Under the pieces are notes generated by a model. That model had not been told where the DNA came from. It searched no databases and saw only the letters and a list, made by a program, of their open reading frames with translations. This document shows, one piece after another, positions 8,543 through 17,440 of a DNA stretch of 64,000 bases. Source of the DNA: Bacillus sp. SORGH_AS_0510 (GTDB taxonomy: Bacteria; Bacillota; Bacilli; Bacillales; Cytobacillaceae); contig NZ_JAUTAU010000001.1 in the NCBI RefSeq assembly GCF_030818775.1, positions 4,406,001-4,470,000 on the forward strand, read 5' to 3'. Within the stretch, counting starts at the first letter, position 1, and each line of letters starts with the position of its first letter. Both the position numbers and the translations under genes were made by a program.

Positions 8543-9796
8543 TTATGCTGCTTTCTCTACCGCATCATTTTCTATCTTGTGGCCTTCCCATTTTGTAATA
8601 ACAATGGCCGCTAACGAGTTACCCACAATATTTACACATGTACGTGCCATATCAAGAATACGGTCAATACCAGCGATAAATGCTAATCCTTCAACTGGGA
8701 TACCTACGCTACCAAGAGTCGCAAGCAACACGACGAACGATACACCCGGAACTCCGGCAATCCCTTTAGAAGTAAGCATCAATACAAGAACTAAAGTAAT
8801 TTGGTGTGTAATACTCATATGAATTCCATACATTTGAGCGATGAATAACGCTGCAATCGCTTGATACAAGGTTGATCCATCAAGGTTAAATGAATATCCT
8901 GTTGGAATAACGAATGAAGTAATAGCCTTCGGACACCCGATCTTCTCCATCTTTTCCATGATTTTAGGAAGAACCGTTTCCGAACTTGCTGTTGTATAAC
9001 CCAGAATTAATTCATCTTTTAAGTAACGGATTAGATTAAAGATATTAAACCCTGCAATTTTTGCAACTACACCCAGAACAACTAAAATAAAGAAAATCAT
9101 TGATCCGTAAACAACTAGTACTAATTTACCTAATGGGATTAATGACGTAATACCAAATTTAGATACGGTTACACCAATTAAAGCAAATACACCAAGTGGA
9201 GCCAGTTTCATGATTTGGTTGGTAACATAGAACATGGCATCTGCTGTACCTCTGAAGAAGTTGATAATCGGTTGACCTTTTTCTCCAATGGCTGCTACTC
9301 CAAGTCCAAACATAACAGAGAAAAAGATAATAGCCAGCATATCGCCATTTGCTAATGACTGGATGATATTTGTAGGCACGATATTAACAAAGGTATCAAC
9401 CATAGAATGTGACTCGGTTTGTGCAGCAGTATCAACATAAGAGTTAATATCTGTTTTCGTTAAGTGTGATCGGTCCACACCAGCTCCCGGTTGAAACACG
9501 TTTGCAGCAAGCAAACCTACAAGGATAGCAATCGTGGTAATGATTTCAAAATATAAAAGCGTTTTTCCACCCAGTTTACCTAGTGACTTCATATCACCAA
9601 CACCGGCAACACCAACAATAAGACTAGCTACAACAATCGGAACAACAATCATTTTAATTAATCGAATAAATATTGTACCAATTGGCTGTAAGTATGCTTC
9701 CACATGCGGGTTACCATAAAATATAGCACCCACAGCAATACCTAGTGCTAGTCCAATAAAAATCTGCCATGCTAAGCTAATTTTTTTCATCTTCAT
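8543..9796 (-). CDS. gltP: Proton/sodium-dependent glutamate/aspartate symporter
   Basis: A 417-residue dicarboxylate/amino acid:cation symporter (DAACS family), an inner-membrane protein importing glutamate or aspartate with cations. Sequence landmarks match GltP/GltT closely: RLIKMIVVPIVVASL near 44-58, the serine-rich hairpin TTASSETVLPK, the NLDGS motif (SFNLDGSTLYQ), the second hairpin SKGIAGVPG, and DRILDMARTCVNIVGN with the Asp that binds substrate amino groups. ATG 9796 follows AGGGGAGATG. It stands alone with its own terminator. Choice between the gltP and gltT names is by resemblance only. Confidence 0.92.
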   Translation of the reverse strand: MKMKKISLAWQIFIGLALGIAVGAIFYGNPHVEAYLQPIGTIFIRLIKMIVVPIVVASLIVGVAGVGDMKSLGKLGGKTLLYFEIITTIAILVGLLAANVFQPGAGVDRSHLTKTDINSYVDTAAQTESHSMVDTFVNIVPTNIIQSLANGDMLAIIFFSVMFGLGVAAIGEKGQPIINFFRGTADAMFYVTNQIMKLAPLGVFALIGVTVSKFGITSLIPLGKLVLVVYGSMIFFILVVLGVVAKIAGFNIFNLIRYLKDELILGYTTASSETVLPKIMEKMEKIGCPKAITSFVIPTGYSFNLDGSTLYQAIAALFIAQMYGIHMSITHQITLVLVLMLTSKGIAGVPGVSFVVLLATLGSVGIPVEGLAFIAGIDRILDMARTCVNIVGNSLAAIVITKWEGHKIENDAVEKAA

Positions 9797-10064
9797 CTCC
9801 CCTTATTTTATATATAAAAAGTTGATTACTTTACTATAATCAACTAATTCAATTCCCTATTATATTAAATTGAAACCCACAATTATTAGAATAACTTCTA
9901 AATAAAAAGTTAGCAACATTCCTGAGTTCGAAACCGTTAATTACCAACGATCATTTTCAGATTAATGAAACTCTTTATTAGTATATTCATTTTTTCAGCA
10001 TAACATGTTCATCACAAAAGATAAATAGATAAATTCGACTAGGAATTTATTCCTCTAAAAAGAA
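9797..10064. other. Gene-free region upstream of gltP
   Basis: AT-rich spacer that should hold the gltP promoter. I see no convincing -35/-10 pair, and no gene. Confidence 0.4.
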
Positions 10065-10092
10065 GGCTAACCAGAAAGAAAACTGGTCAGCC
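10065..10092 (-). terminator. Intrinsic terminator of the PQQ dehydrogenase gene
   Basis: GGCTAACCAG and CTGGTCAGCC form a 10-bp stem (one wobble), followed on the minus strand by TTCTTTTT. It sits just beyond the stop at 10104. Confidence 0.85.
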
Positions 10093-10103
10093 CTTATGTT
10101 CCC

Positions 10104-12254
10104 CTATTTTTGTTTATTTGCCACAATCTCCGTAATATATTTGGTTACATCTTTGATTTGTTTTTCAGTTAATAGCTCACCAAAGGCCGGCATGGTATTT
10201 CCACCTTTTTTGACCCTTGCCATTACTTTTTCCGGATCTTTCGCTACCTGACTTTGTTGCAGGTCTGGCCCATTATGTCCGCCTGTTCCTTCCCTGCCAT
10301 GACAGGCCAAGCAATTTCCTTCAAACACCTTTTTTCCATCGTCCACATTGGCCACGGTATCACCATTTTCCTTGTCATCTTGTTTTTTGGTTTCGACAGG
10401 AGTGGTACCTGATTCAATGGTTCCATCTAAGGAGAAGGTCCATAAGGAGTCACCATGCTTGGAACCTGCTAACGCGTTTCCTGCTGCGAGCACAGTAATA
10501 TATTCTTTACCTTCCACCTCATAGGCAATAGGAGCCGCATTTACACCTGCATCGGTTTTAAATTCCCATACTTGCTTACCTGTCTTAGCATCAAAGGCAA
10601 CCAATCTTCCATCATTATGTCCTACGAAGACAAGTCCACCCTTTGTTGTTAACACGCCACTATAAGCATTGGAATCCCACTTGTTCTGCCAGGCAATTTT
10701 ATTAGTTTTTACATCAATGGCCGTAATAGTACCTCTTACGGGAGCATCCTGTACGGGTTGAATAATACTCCCTAGATAGATACTTCCTTCTTTATACTCT
10801 TCTTCACTTCTGGTAAAAGTAGAATACTGGTCCGTTCCTAACACATAGAAATATTCTGTATCCGGGTTGTACGCTGAAGGCGGCCAGTTGGCTCCTCCGA
10901 ACGTCGATGGTTTCACAAGCATTGGTTCTTCCCAATATGGATCAAAAATCTTACCTATATTTCCTTTATAGCCTTTTACCTCTTTCTGAAGATCTTCTTC
11001 CGTTACAACTTGCGGAACGAATGCGTCGCCCTTTGGAATTGGTTGAGTGGGCGATGTTTTTTGACGTTCTTCCTGCGGAACTGGCTTCTCCTCAATTCCT
11101 AATAATGGCTTCCCGTTTGTTCGATCTAGGATATAAAGCCAACCTGTTTTACCTGCCTGTGCAAGCGCCTTTCGCTTCTTCCCATCCTTTTTAACATCAA
11201 ATAATATTACTGGATTCGGTGCATCTAAATCCCAAATATCGTGATGGACTTCTTGAAAGTGCCACTTGTATTTTCCTGTTTCAGCATCGATTGCCACTAT
11301 GGAAGAAGAAAATAAGTTATTTCCTTTTCTCACACTTCCATCTAAATCAGGAGCCGCATTCCCTGTTGAAAAATATAGTAGCCCTAAATCAGGATCGACC
11401 GCAGGTGTTTGCCAAACAGGTGCTCCTCCTCGCTTCCAAGAATCGTTATCACTTGGCCAAGTTTCATGCCCCGTTTCTCCAGGGCCAGGTATAGTGTAGA
11501 AGCGCCAAAGCTCCTTCCCACTTTTGGCATTAAAGGCCGTAACCCTGCCCCGAATTCCGTATTCACCACCAGCGATACCCGTATAAATTTTCCCCTTATA
11601 GTATAGAGGTGCGCTGGTAATCGTATAACCCTTTTTCCAATCATCGACCACAGTCGACCAAACCTCTTTACCTGTCTTCTGGTCTAGAGCGACTAACCTG
11701 GCATCTAATAAAGCTACATAAACTAGTCCATCACCGAGTGCTACACCCCGACTTGTCCAACCGCAACACACAGTTGTTAACTCACTAATGTTCGGTTTAT
11801 ATGTCCATAACGTCTCGCCTTTTTTCACATCAACAGCAGATACTTGATCTGCTCCGGTAATAATGTACATGACACCGTTATAAACAACAGGTGATGCTTC
11901 TCCCGAATATTTAAACTCTTGCCCTGAACCTAGGTGGGTAACCCATTTTCCTTTTAGTTTATTAATGTTAGATGTACTGATTTTATCAAGGGTTGAATAA
12001 CGCTGATTGAATGTATTCCCACCATTTGTTACCCAGTTATCCTTTGGTAAGGATGTCAGCTGCTTACTTGTAAATGCTGGCAGAGTAGGGTCTTTTACTT
12101 CCACTTTTGCCGCAGGCGGATTTTCATTTACTACATTCTTTCCACCGACCTTCTCCTTTTCTCCTACAGAGGTTAAAAAAAAGTAAAAAAGGACCACTAT
12201 GACAAACATCCCTGTAAATCCAGCAATAATTAGACCTTTTTTTCTTGTTCCCAA
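10104..12254 (-). CDS. Membrane-anchored PQQ-dependent quinohemoprotein dehydrogenase
   Basis: A 716-residue enzyme. An N-terminal anchor (residues 8-28) is followed by a beta-propeller of PQQ repeats (many W-x-F/Y and AFDAKTGK-type blades) and a C-terminal cytochrome c domain. The vicinal cysteine pair Cys163-Cys164 in TVCCGW is the redox disulfide of PQQ alcohol dehydrogenases. HHDIWDLD (337-344) carries the catalytic Asp position. The haem site is CLACH (648-652), with Met688 in TMPAF a likely axial ligand. It should oxidise an alcohol or sugar outside the membrane and pass electrons through the haem to the respiratory chain. No PQQ synthesis genes are in the window, so cofactor supply is unknown. 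Family confident, substrate not. Confidence 0.9.
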   Translation of the reverse strand: MGTRKKGLIIAGFTGMFVIVVLFYFFLTSVGEKEKVGGKNVVNENPPAAKVEVKDPTLPAFTSKQLTSLPKDNWVTNGGNTFNQRYSTLDKISTSNINKLKGKWVTHLGSGQEFKYSGEASPVVYNGVMYIITGADQVSAVDVKKGETLWTYKPNISELTTVCCGWTSRGVALGDGLVYVALLDARLVALDQKTGKEVWSTVVDDWKKGYTITSAPLYYKGKIYTGIAGGEYGIRGRVTAFNAKSGKELWRFYTIPGPGETGHETWPSDNDSWKRGGAPVWQTPAVDPDLGLLYFSTGNAAPDLDGSVRKGNNLFSSSIVAIDAETGKYKWHFQEVHHDIWDLDAPNPVILFDVKKDGKKRKALAQAGKTGWLYILDRTNGKPLLGIEEKPVPQEERQKTSPTQPIPKGDAFVPQVVTEEDLQKEVKGYKGNIGKIFDPYWEEPMLVKPSTFGGANWPPSAYNPDTEYFYVLGTDQYSTFTRSEEEYKEGSIYLGSIIQPVQDAPVRGTITAIDVKTNKIAWQNKWDSNAYSGVLTTKGGLVFVGHNDGRLVAFDAKTGKQVWEFKTDAGVNAAPIAYEVEGKEYITVLAAGNALAGSKHGDSLWTFSLDGTIESGTTPVETKKQDDKENGDTVANVDDGKKVFEGNCLACHGREGTGGHNGPDLQQSQVAKDPEKVMARVKKGGNTMPAFGELLTEKQIKDVTKYITEIVANKQK

Positions 12255-12399
12255 ACTTGCACCCGCTTTCTTTCTCTAGATAATAATGACTTATACCTAG
12301 TGTGTTTTTATAATTATTCAGTGTAATACCCCTTTCGTATCACTAAATAACATGAATTTTTAAAGCTAAAAAAGGAGGAAATCCACTGAAAATAAAAAA

Positions 12400-12427
12400 G
12401 AACCCTGCTAAACAAATAGCAAGGTTC
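12400..12427 (-). terminator. Intrinsic terminator, distal of two
   Basis: GAACCCTGCTA and TAGCAAGGTTC pair over 11 positions with one mismatch, and on the minus strand TTTTTTATTTT follows. With the hairpin at 12457-12480 it forms a double terminator below the MFS gene. Confidence 0.75.
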
Positions 12428-12456
12428 CAGGAAATGTGTCGATATAAAAAAAATGA

Positions 12457-12480
12457 AGCCCAGCAACTAATGCCGGGCCT
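12457..12480 (-). terminator. Intrinsic terminator, proximal of two
   Basis: AAGCCCAGC and GCCGGGCCT form a stem with a short loop; on the minus strand CATTTTTTTTAT follows. It lies downstream of the MFS gene ending at 12576. Confidence 0.7.
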
Positions 12481-12575
12481 ATTAAAACAACCCTAGGGGG
12501 GGTTATCTAGTTAGTCGAGGCTCAATGAAAAATAGTTTCACTTTCCTGAGTTTTTTCAAAAAAAAAACTGCATGT

Positions 12576-13847
12576 TTATTCCGCTGGAGTAGGAAGCGTT
12601 TGGATGTCTGATCCTTTCACTTCTTGTGTAACCAACTTTGGTAAAGCAAATAGATAATAGGTCCCTACAAGCATTAGTAGTATACCAACAGCCCAATAAA
12701 TGGTGTCTACTTTTACAAATGCAGGGAAAATAACTGCTATGATTCCCAATGATAAGGAATGAGCCAGCATCATTAACGGGTCAACCCAACCTGAGACTCT
12801 CCCCATAAATTTAGGGTCCACGAGCTCAGTCATCCAGCCTGACAGTGCCACATTCACTGGGGCAATGAGTACACCCATAATAAATACGATGGACAGATAG
12901 AACCAGACATTTTCCACTGTTCCCATAATTAAAGTGAAGATGCCGCTTAAGATAATACCACCAATGATAACCCGATGAACTTTGAATACTTTAATCAATG
13001 GGCTACCAATTCCACTGCCAAGTACAAATCCGACCCCTAAAAAGATAGAAAATAAAGAGGCATACTGTGTAAAATGTTCTGGAGCAAGCTTATATTTCAT
13101 TGTAAAAAGCGGAAGAACAGCAAAGGCACCGTTAATGAGACCAAATACCAGAAAGCCAGAAACGATGGATTTTAACAGCTTGAAATTAAGAATATATTTT
13201 AATCCTTCTCTAAAATCAGTGAGTACGGTAGAAATATGAATATCTTTGATATGTGTCTTCCCATTAGGAAGCCGTGCTTCTAATGGAATGGAGCAACTGC
13301 TTATGAGGAGCCCAGATATAATAAAGCTAACCCCGTCAATGATGACCGTCCCCATTAAGCCAATGTAGTGATAGGAGATCGCACCCATCCCCATCCCAAA
13401 CAACATAAACAATCCGAGAACTGTTTGGTTTAGACCAGAGGCTTGCATATATTGCTCTTTATTTAGAACACCCTGTAAAATACTCATTTCTGCTGGGGCA
13501 AAAAACTTTGAAACGGCACTTCGAAGAAATAGGATTACAAATACTAACCAAAGGATATTGAAATAAACTGCTACTAGCAAAAAGCCTGTTAAAATGGCCC
13601 GAATCCAATCGGAGTTAGCAGCGATTTTCTTCCGGTCCAGCCTGTCAGCAGCCACTCCTACCATGAAGAAAACAAGCAGAATAGGCAGGGAATACATTAA
13701 TTCCGCTATGGTTGCATAAAACGGCTGCTTGCTAAAGTGATCTAATAGGTAGAAAGCAAAGGCAACATTCCCAATTGTTGTTCCAAGCTGTGATGCAAAG
13801 GCCGCTAAAAACAATTTAGTGAAGACCCTATTTTTAAAAATAGACAT
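12576..13847 (-). CDS. MFS efflux transporter
   Basis: A 423-residue major facilitator with about 12 hydrophobic helices; the loop 2-3 signature VAADRLDRKKI (near 62-72) matches the MFS G-x-x-x-D-R-x-x-R motif, GVAADRLDR here. Members of this group export drugs or metabolites. Its start ATG shares one base with the stop of the TetR gene (TAATG), so the two are coupled, and the TetR protein very likely controls it. The pair resembles yfiR-yfiS of B. subtilis in order and type, but the exported compound is unknown. Confidence 0.87.
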   Translation of the reverse strand: MSIFKNRVFTKLFLAAFASQLGTTIGNVAFAFYLLDHFSKQPFYATIAELMYSLPILLVFFMVGVAADRLDRKKIAANSDWIRAILTGFLLVAVYFNILWLVFVILFLRSAVSKFFAPAEMSILQGVLNKEQYMQASGLNQTVLGLFMLFGMGMGAISYHYIGLMGTVIIDGVSFIISGLLISSCSIPLEARLPNGKTHIKDIHISTVLTDFREGLKYILNFKLLKSIVSGFLVFGLINGAFAVLPLFTMKYKLAPEHFTQYASLFSIFLGVGFVLGSGIGSPLIKVFKVHRVIIGGIILSGIFTLIMGTVENVWFYLSIVFIMGVLIAPVNVALSGWMTELVDPKFMGRVSGWVDPLMMLAHSLSLGIIAVIFPAFVKVDTIYWAVGILLMLVGTYYLFALPKLVTQEVKGSDIQTLPTPAE

Positions 13848-14479
13848 TACAAACCACCTTCCGTTTCATCGACTTGTAAAACTGACATTAACATAGCCTT
13901 GAAGAGCTTTAATTGTTCACTCACTCGAACGTTATTGCTCCCTGCTGCTTTTGAGTGAAGTAAAAGACCTTCAAAATACGAGGTTATCATTTTAATAATC
14001 ACATCTAAATCCACACTTGGTCTGAACTCTCCGTTCGCGACCCCCTGTTGTAAATAAAGCGATAAATATTCGTGCTGTTTTTTGTAGTGGACTTCGAGAT
14101 ATTCACGTCGTTCTGGCTGCTTCCATCCGCTGATAAAGTATTCATATATTACAATAGGCAGGTCGTCTGAAGCATGGTTGAATTGCTGGTCCATCATATC
14201 GATCAAGCCGCTCAAACCTTGCCAAACGGATAGTCCGCTCGTTAGTAGGTTATTGATTTGCGCTTCTGTTTCTTTATCATTTTCTGCGAGTATCGCTAGC
14301 ATAATATCTTCTTTATTCGAAAAATACAAATACACCCAGCCACGGCTCATTCCTGTTTCATCTACAATATCCTGCATGGTCGAGTTAACATATCCCTTTC
14401 TTGTAAATACTACAACCGCTGAATCGATGATATGCTTTTTACGTTTCTCTTTTTCACTGTCAGAAATTTTTGGTGTCAA
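13847..14479 (-). CDS. TetR/AcrR family transcriptional repressor
   Basis: A 210-residue TetR regulator. The N-terminal helix-turn-helix spans about residues 16-58 (MQDIVDETGMSRGWVYLYF, then SNKED). The C-terminal ligand domain is diverged, as is usual. The start is TTG 14479 behind a strong GGAGG. It heads the operon with the MFS gene, and a palindromic site at 14511-14528 just upstream is its likely operator, so it should repress both itself and the pump until an inducer binds. Confidence 0.9.
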   Translation of the reverse strand: MTPKISDSEKEKRKKHIIDSAVVVFTRKGYVNSTMQDIVDETGMSRGWVYLYFSNKEDIMLAILAENDKETEAQINNLLTSGLSVWQGLSGLIDMMDQQFNHASDDLPIVIYEYFISGWKQPERREYLEVHYKKQHEYLSLYLQQGVANGEFRPSVDLDVIIKMITSYFEGLLLHSKAAGSNNVRVSEQLKLFKAMLMSVLQVDETEGGL

Positions 14480-14510
14480 AGTAAAATCTCCTCCGTTTTT
14501 TTAAAAAAAC

Positions 14511-14528
14511 AATGACATAACTGTCATT
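14511..14528. promoter_or_regulatory. Putative TetR operator
   Basis: AATGACA and TGTCATT form perfect 7-bp arms around TAAC, 32 bp upstream of the TetR start codon. Position and symmetry fit autorepression by the TetR protein. Binding is inferred, not shown. Confidence 0.65.
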
Positions 14529-14727
14529 TTTATATTAGTGGATTTTATTTCCACTTTCAACTACTTTTTGGTAATTTTTATAAATAATAAATAACCTATT
14601 CATTCTCTAAATCGAATGTTGAAAATTTGTATTAATTAAAAAATATATTTTTTAACTAGTCTGTTATCTTATATAAAAAATGATATATTTAATATACTCA
14701 CACCATTTTTCAAACGGAGGAATTACT

Positions 14728-15546
14728 TTGGATCGGTTACAACAATTGCTAAATAATTTGGAAATCATTCAATTCACTCATGCGGAAGATGCATGTATCG
14801 TTTTAGCAGACACAGAAAAGGTCATTGGATACCTTCCTGGCAAAACGATTGATCTGAAAGTCCCTTTAGGCGCATCTGCTGAAAATTTTAAAGGAACTGT
14901 TACTCATAACGCATTACTCACTGGTACGTCACAAAAGGAAGAACGTGGTTCAGAAATTTTTGGTGTTGCATATATAGCTACTGCAACACCTATCATAGAA
15001 AACAATGAAATAATTGGGGTCATTTCCACTATTGTTTCAAACAATAAAGTGGATATTTTAAGAAAAGGCGCACAAAAATTAACAGGTGTTAGCAGTGAGC
15101 TGGCTGCAACATCAGAAGAGGTAACAAAAGTAACGGAACAGATGGCAACTGAACTCAAAGAACTCGATGAGGAAACCACTTTCCTAAGAGATGAAATTAA
15201 ACAGATTGAGGAGATCCTGGGAATCTTAAAGAAAACTGCTGTTAGATCCCGAATATTAGGTCTTAACGCTTCTATTGAAGCCGTTCGTTCCGGGGAACAT
15301 GGAAAAGGATTTGCTGTGGTAGCTAAAGAAATTGAGAAAATGGCTGAAAATAATCGAGAAACAGTTGAAGGTGTAGAACCTCAATTAAAAGCGATGGTAG
15401 CTAATCTAGAAAAAATCATTACAACCATCCAACAAATTTCAACAGATTCTCATGAACAAGCAGTAAAGATGGAAGCATTCCATAAAGCGTTCGAACAAAT
15501 TGTACATACAGCATCTGAATTAAATCTGCAAGCTACTAGTATTTAA
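14728..15546 (+). CDS. Soluble methyl-accepting chemotaxis-like protein
   Basis: A 272-residue cytosolic chemoreceptor resembling YfmS of B. subtilis. The N-terminal part (to about 115) is a small sensor-like domain without transmembrane helices, and the C-terminal coiled coil contains the MCP hairpin tip RILGLNASIEAVRSGEHGKG followed by FAVVAKEIEKMAENN, which contacts CheA and CheW. TTG 14728 behind GGAGGAATTAC is chosen over a longer frame from 14680 that lacks a ribosome site. It stands alone; no che gene is near. The ligand is unknown. Confidence 0.85.
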   Translation: MDRLQQLLNNLEIIQFTHAEDACIVLADTEKVIGYLPGKTIDLKVPLGASAENFKGTVTHNALLTGTSQKEERGSEIFGVAYIATATPIIENNEIIGVISTIVSNNKVDILRKGAQKLTGVSSELAATSEEVTKVTEQMATELKELDEETTFLRDEIKQIEEILGILKKTAVRSRILGLNASIEAVRSGEHGKGFAVVAKEIEKMAENNRETVEGVEPQLKAMVANLEKIITTIQQISTDSHEQAVKMEAFHKAFEQIVHTASELNLQATSI

Positions 15547-15561
15547 AACCCTTAATCTACG

Positions 15562-15586
15562 AAGGCATCCTTACCTAGGATGCCTT
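15562..15586 (+). terminator. Stem-loop terminator
   Basis: AAGGCATCC and GGATGCCTT form a perfect 9-bp stem with a 7-base loop; TTATTAGTT follows on the plus strand. It ends the chemoreceptor gene and may also serve the convergent DUF1272 gene. Confidence 0.65.
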
Positions 15587-15618
15587 TATTAGTTCATTTA
15601 TAACATTTACAGAATTCT

Positions 15619-15798
15619 CTATTTTTTTATCTTCCTTGGTCTTCTCACAAGCTCTCCACCACAATTAGGGCAGACAGATTCCATCTCCTCGGTACAATCA
15701 TGGCAAAAAGTACATTCGTAAGTACAAATATATGCTACTCCATCGTCTTGTACAGGTTTATTACATTTCTCACATATTTTTCTCATTTCCAAAGCCAT
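15619..15798 (-). CDS. DUF1272 zinc-binding small protein
   Basis: A 59-residue gene. It begins MALEMRKICEKC and contains four Cys pairs: CEKC, C-T-Y-E-C, C-H-D-C and CPNC, ending GGELVRRPRKIKK. This is the DUF1272 pattern, a probable two-site zinc protein of unknown role. ATG 15798 follows AAGGAG. The second 52-bp array starts about 70 bp upstream. No operon partner is evident. Confidence 0.9.
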   Translation of the reverse strand: MALEMRKICEKCNKPVQDDGVAYICTYECTFCHDCTEEMESVCPNCGGELVRRPRKIKK

Positions 15799-15867
15799 TT
15801 TTGGTACTCCTTCTTTAAATTAGTTTTTTGGACGCGTAAAAATATCCTTATTCTATTAAAACACGAT

Positions 15868-16388
15868 TCTACGAGCCCTTTTGTTGTTTTTTCCTTTGCC
15901 TACGGTCGCATAGAACCTCTCTACGAGCCCTTTTGCTGTTTTCTCCATTGACTACGGTCGCATAGAACCTCTCTACGAGACCTTTTGCTGTTTTTTTCTT
16001 TAACTTCGGGCTCATAGAACCACTCTACGAGCCCTTTTGCTGTTTTTTCCTCTCGCTTCGGGCTCATAGAACCTCTCTACGCGACCTTTTGTTGTTTTTT
16101 CCTTTAACTTCGGGCTCATAGAACCACTCTACGAGCCCTTTTGCTGTTTTTTTCTTTAACTTCGGGCTCATAGAACCTCTCTACGCGACCTTTTGCTTCT
16201 TTTTCCTTGAACTTCGGGCTCATAGAACCTCTCTACGAGCCCTTTTGTTGTTTTTTCCTTTGACTACGGTCGCATAGAACCCCTCTACACGACCTTTTGC
16301 TTCTTTTTCCTTGAACTTCGGGGTCATAGAACCTCTCTACGAGCCCTTTTGCGATTCTTCCCCTCAACTTAAGGCGATAGAACCATCT
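15868..16388. repeat. 52-bp palindromic tandem array (second locus)
   Basis: Ten units of about 52 bp. Each starts CTACGAGCCC (variants CTACGCGACC, CTACACGACC), has a loop such as TTTTGCTGTTTTTTC, and ends CTTCGGGCTCATAG or CTACGGTCGCATAG, joined by AACCTCT. Two arm types, GAGCCC/GGGCTC and CGACC/GGTCG, are mixed between units and do not always match within a unit. The CGACC variant is nearly the arm of the first array, which links the two. No gene is supported here. Confidence 0.93.
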
Positions 16389-16438
16389 CTCTGCGGCACC
16401 ACCCTCTTCTTTTTGCATTCACACAGTCAAATAGTCAC

Positions 16439-16780
16439 CTAACTCAAGGAAACGCGATCACCTTTACTAGTTGGCTGAGATATAACCAAAAATTCCGCAG
16501 CGCTTTCTGATTCATTAAACATTTGATGAGGGATATGTGGCGGGACTTCTACTCCTTCTTGAGGTGTTAAGGCGAATCGTTCCCCATTAATCTCTAGTGT
16601 CGGACTTCCTGATAATACAAAGAAAAATTGCCGTGACTGTTGATGATAATGCCGTATCTCTGATGTCTGAGGAGGCATTCGTTCATGAATCACACTTAGT
16701 TCTTTTTGATTAACTAGATGCCAGCCATCACACTGATTTCCCCATGTGTAATGCTCTGCATTATGTTTGCTAATTTTCAT
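16439..16780 (-). CDS. Cupin domain protein
   Basis: A 113-residue single-cupin protein. The first cupin motif is IRHYHQQSRQFFFVLSG, with two His and a Gln in the metal-ligand positions, and the second is PPHIPHQMFN with the last His. The glutamate usual in motif 1 is not obvious (Gln here), so catalytic activity is uncertain. ATG 16780 follows AAAAGGAGCA. It stands alone after the second repeat array. Function unknown. Confidence 0.82.
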   Translation of the reverse strand: MKISKHNAEHYTWGNQCDGWHLVNQKELSVIHERMPPQTSEIRHYHQQSRQFFFVLSGSPTLEINGERFALTPQEGVEVPPHIPHQMFNESESAAEFLVISQPTSKGDRVSLS

Positions 16781-16993
16781 TTAGTTGCTCCTTTTTAGAT
16801 TGAATAAAACTACTTAAAAAACTCATGAACCAAATTGTTCCAATATTTTATACTCTTACTTTACTAAAGTCTTCACCCGTTGGTAAATACACACAAAAGG
16901 ATAAATCAAAAAAGAAGGAGCAACCAGAGCCAAGTCATGATGTCAACGAAAATGCTAAGAGTTGTCATCTAATAGGGAAAGCAGCGAACGAAT

Positions 16994-17025
16994 AAGACCC
17001 TTGTCTTATTCGAAACAAGGGTCTT
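16994..17025 (-). terminator. Stem-loop terminator
   Basis: AAGACCCTTGT and ACAAGGGTCTT form a perfect 11-bp stem with a 10-base loop next to the stop of the 17026-17319 gene. The T-run beyond it is weak. Confidence 0.65.
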
Positions 17026-17319
17026 CTATCTTTTACTATCCTCTATTGTCCATAGAACGATTCGATAAATACTATATATTCCTAAATAGGATCCAGTTAA
17101 TAAGAACAGTGGATTCAAGAAAATCCCATGGATATTGGTCATGAATACGGTATTGTCCTTTATGATTTCGTAAATAGCAATTGAAGAGATATTACCAAAT
17201 ACGAGTGCAGATATGAGAGCGGCTAGATTGAATAACAAACGAAGTTTCGGCTTTGTTTTCTGCAAAAAAAGCATTAAAACAGGTGCGAGAATACTGCCAA
17301 TAATTAATATAAACTTCAT
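17026..17319 (-). CDS. Small membrane protein, unknown
   Basis: A 97-residue protein with three likely transmembrane helices (about 1-20, 27-50 and 65-90) and a short charged tail (EDSKR). ATG 17319 follows GAGGTGATT. I do not recognise a named family. It has its own stem-loop terminator and is followed leftward by the cupin gene at 16439. A role in envelope or transport is possible but not supported. Confidence 0.7.
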   Translation of the reverse strand: MKFILIIGSILAPVLMLFLQKTKPKLRLLFNLAALISALVFGNISSIAIYEIIKDNTVFMTNIHGIFLNPLFLLTGSYLGIYSIYRIVLWTIEDSKR

Positions 17320-17440
17320 TAATAATCACCTCACTACCATAGTTGCCATTGTAGGGAGGTTAAAACCAAAGCAGACAAACTTTTATTGTGTTAATTGTAG
17401 TATCAAAAATCCTAAGCTGCCTTTCCAATTAGAATTTATT

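Noticed and set aside
8333..8614. Rightward 93-codon open frame
   Set aside because: It runs through the gltP terminator and the antisense of gltP, has no good ribosome site, and resembles no protein.
10104..12254. Lanthanide-dependent enzyme from the WDLD motif
   Set aside because: Membrane glucose dehydrogenases have a similar W-D-x-D without needing lanthanides, so the motif is not decisive.
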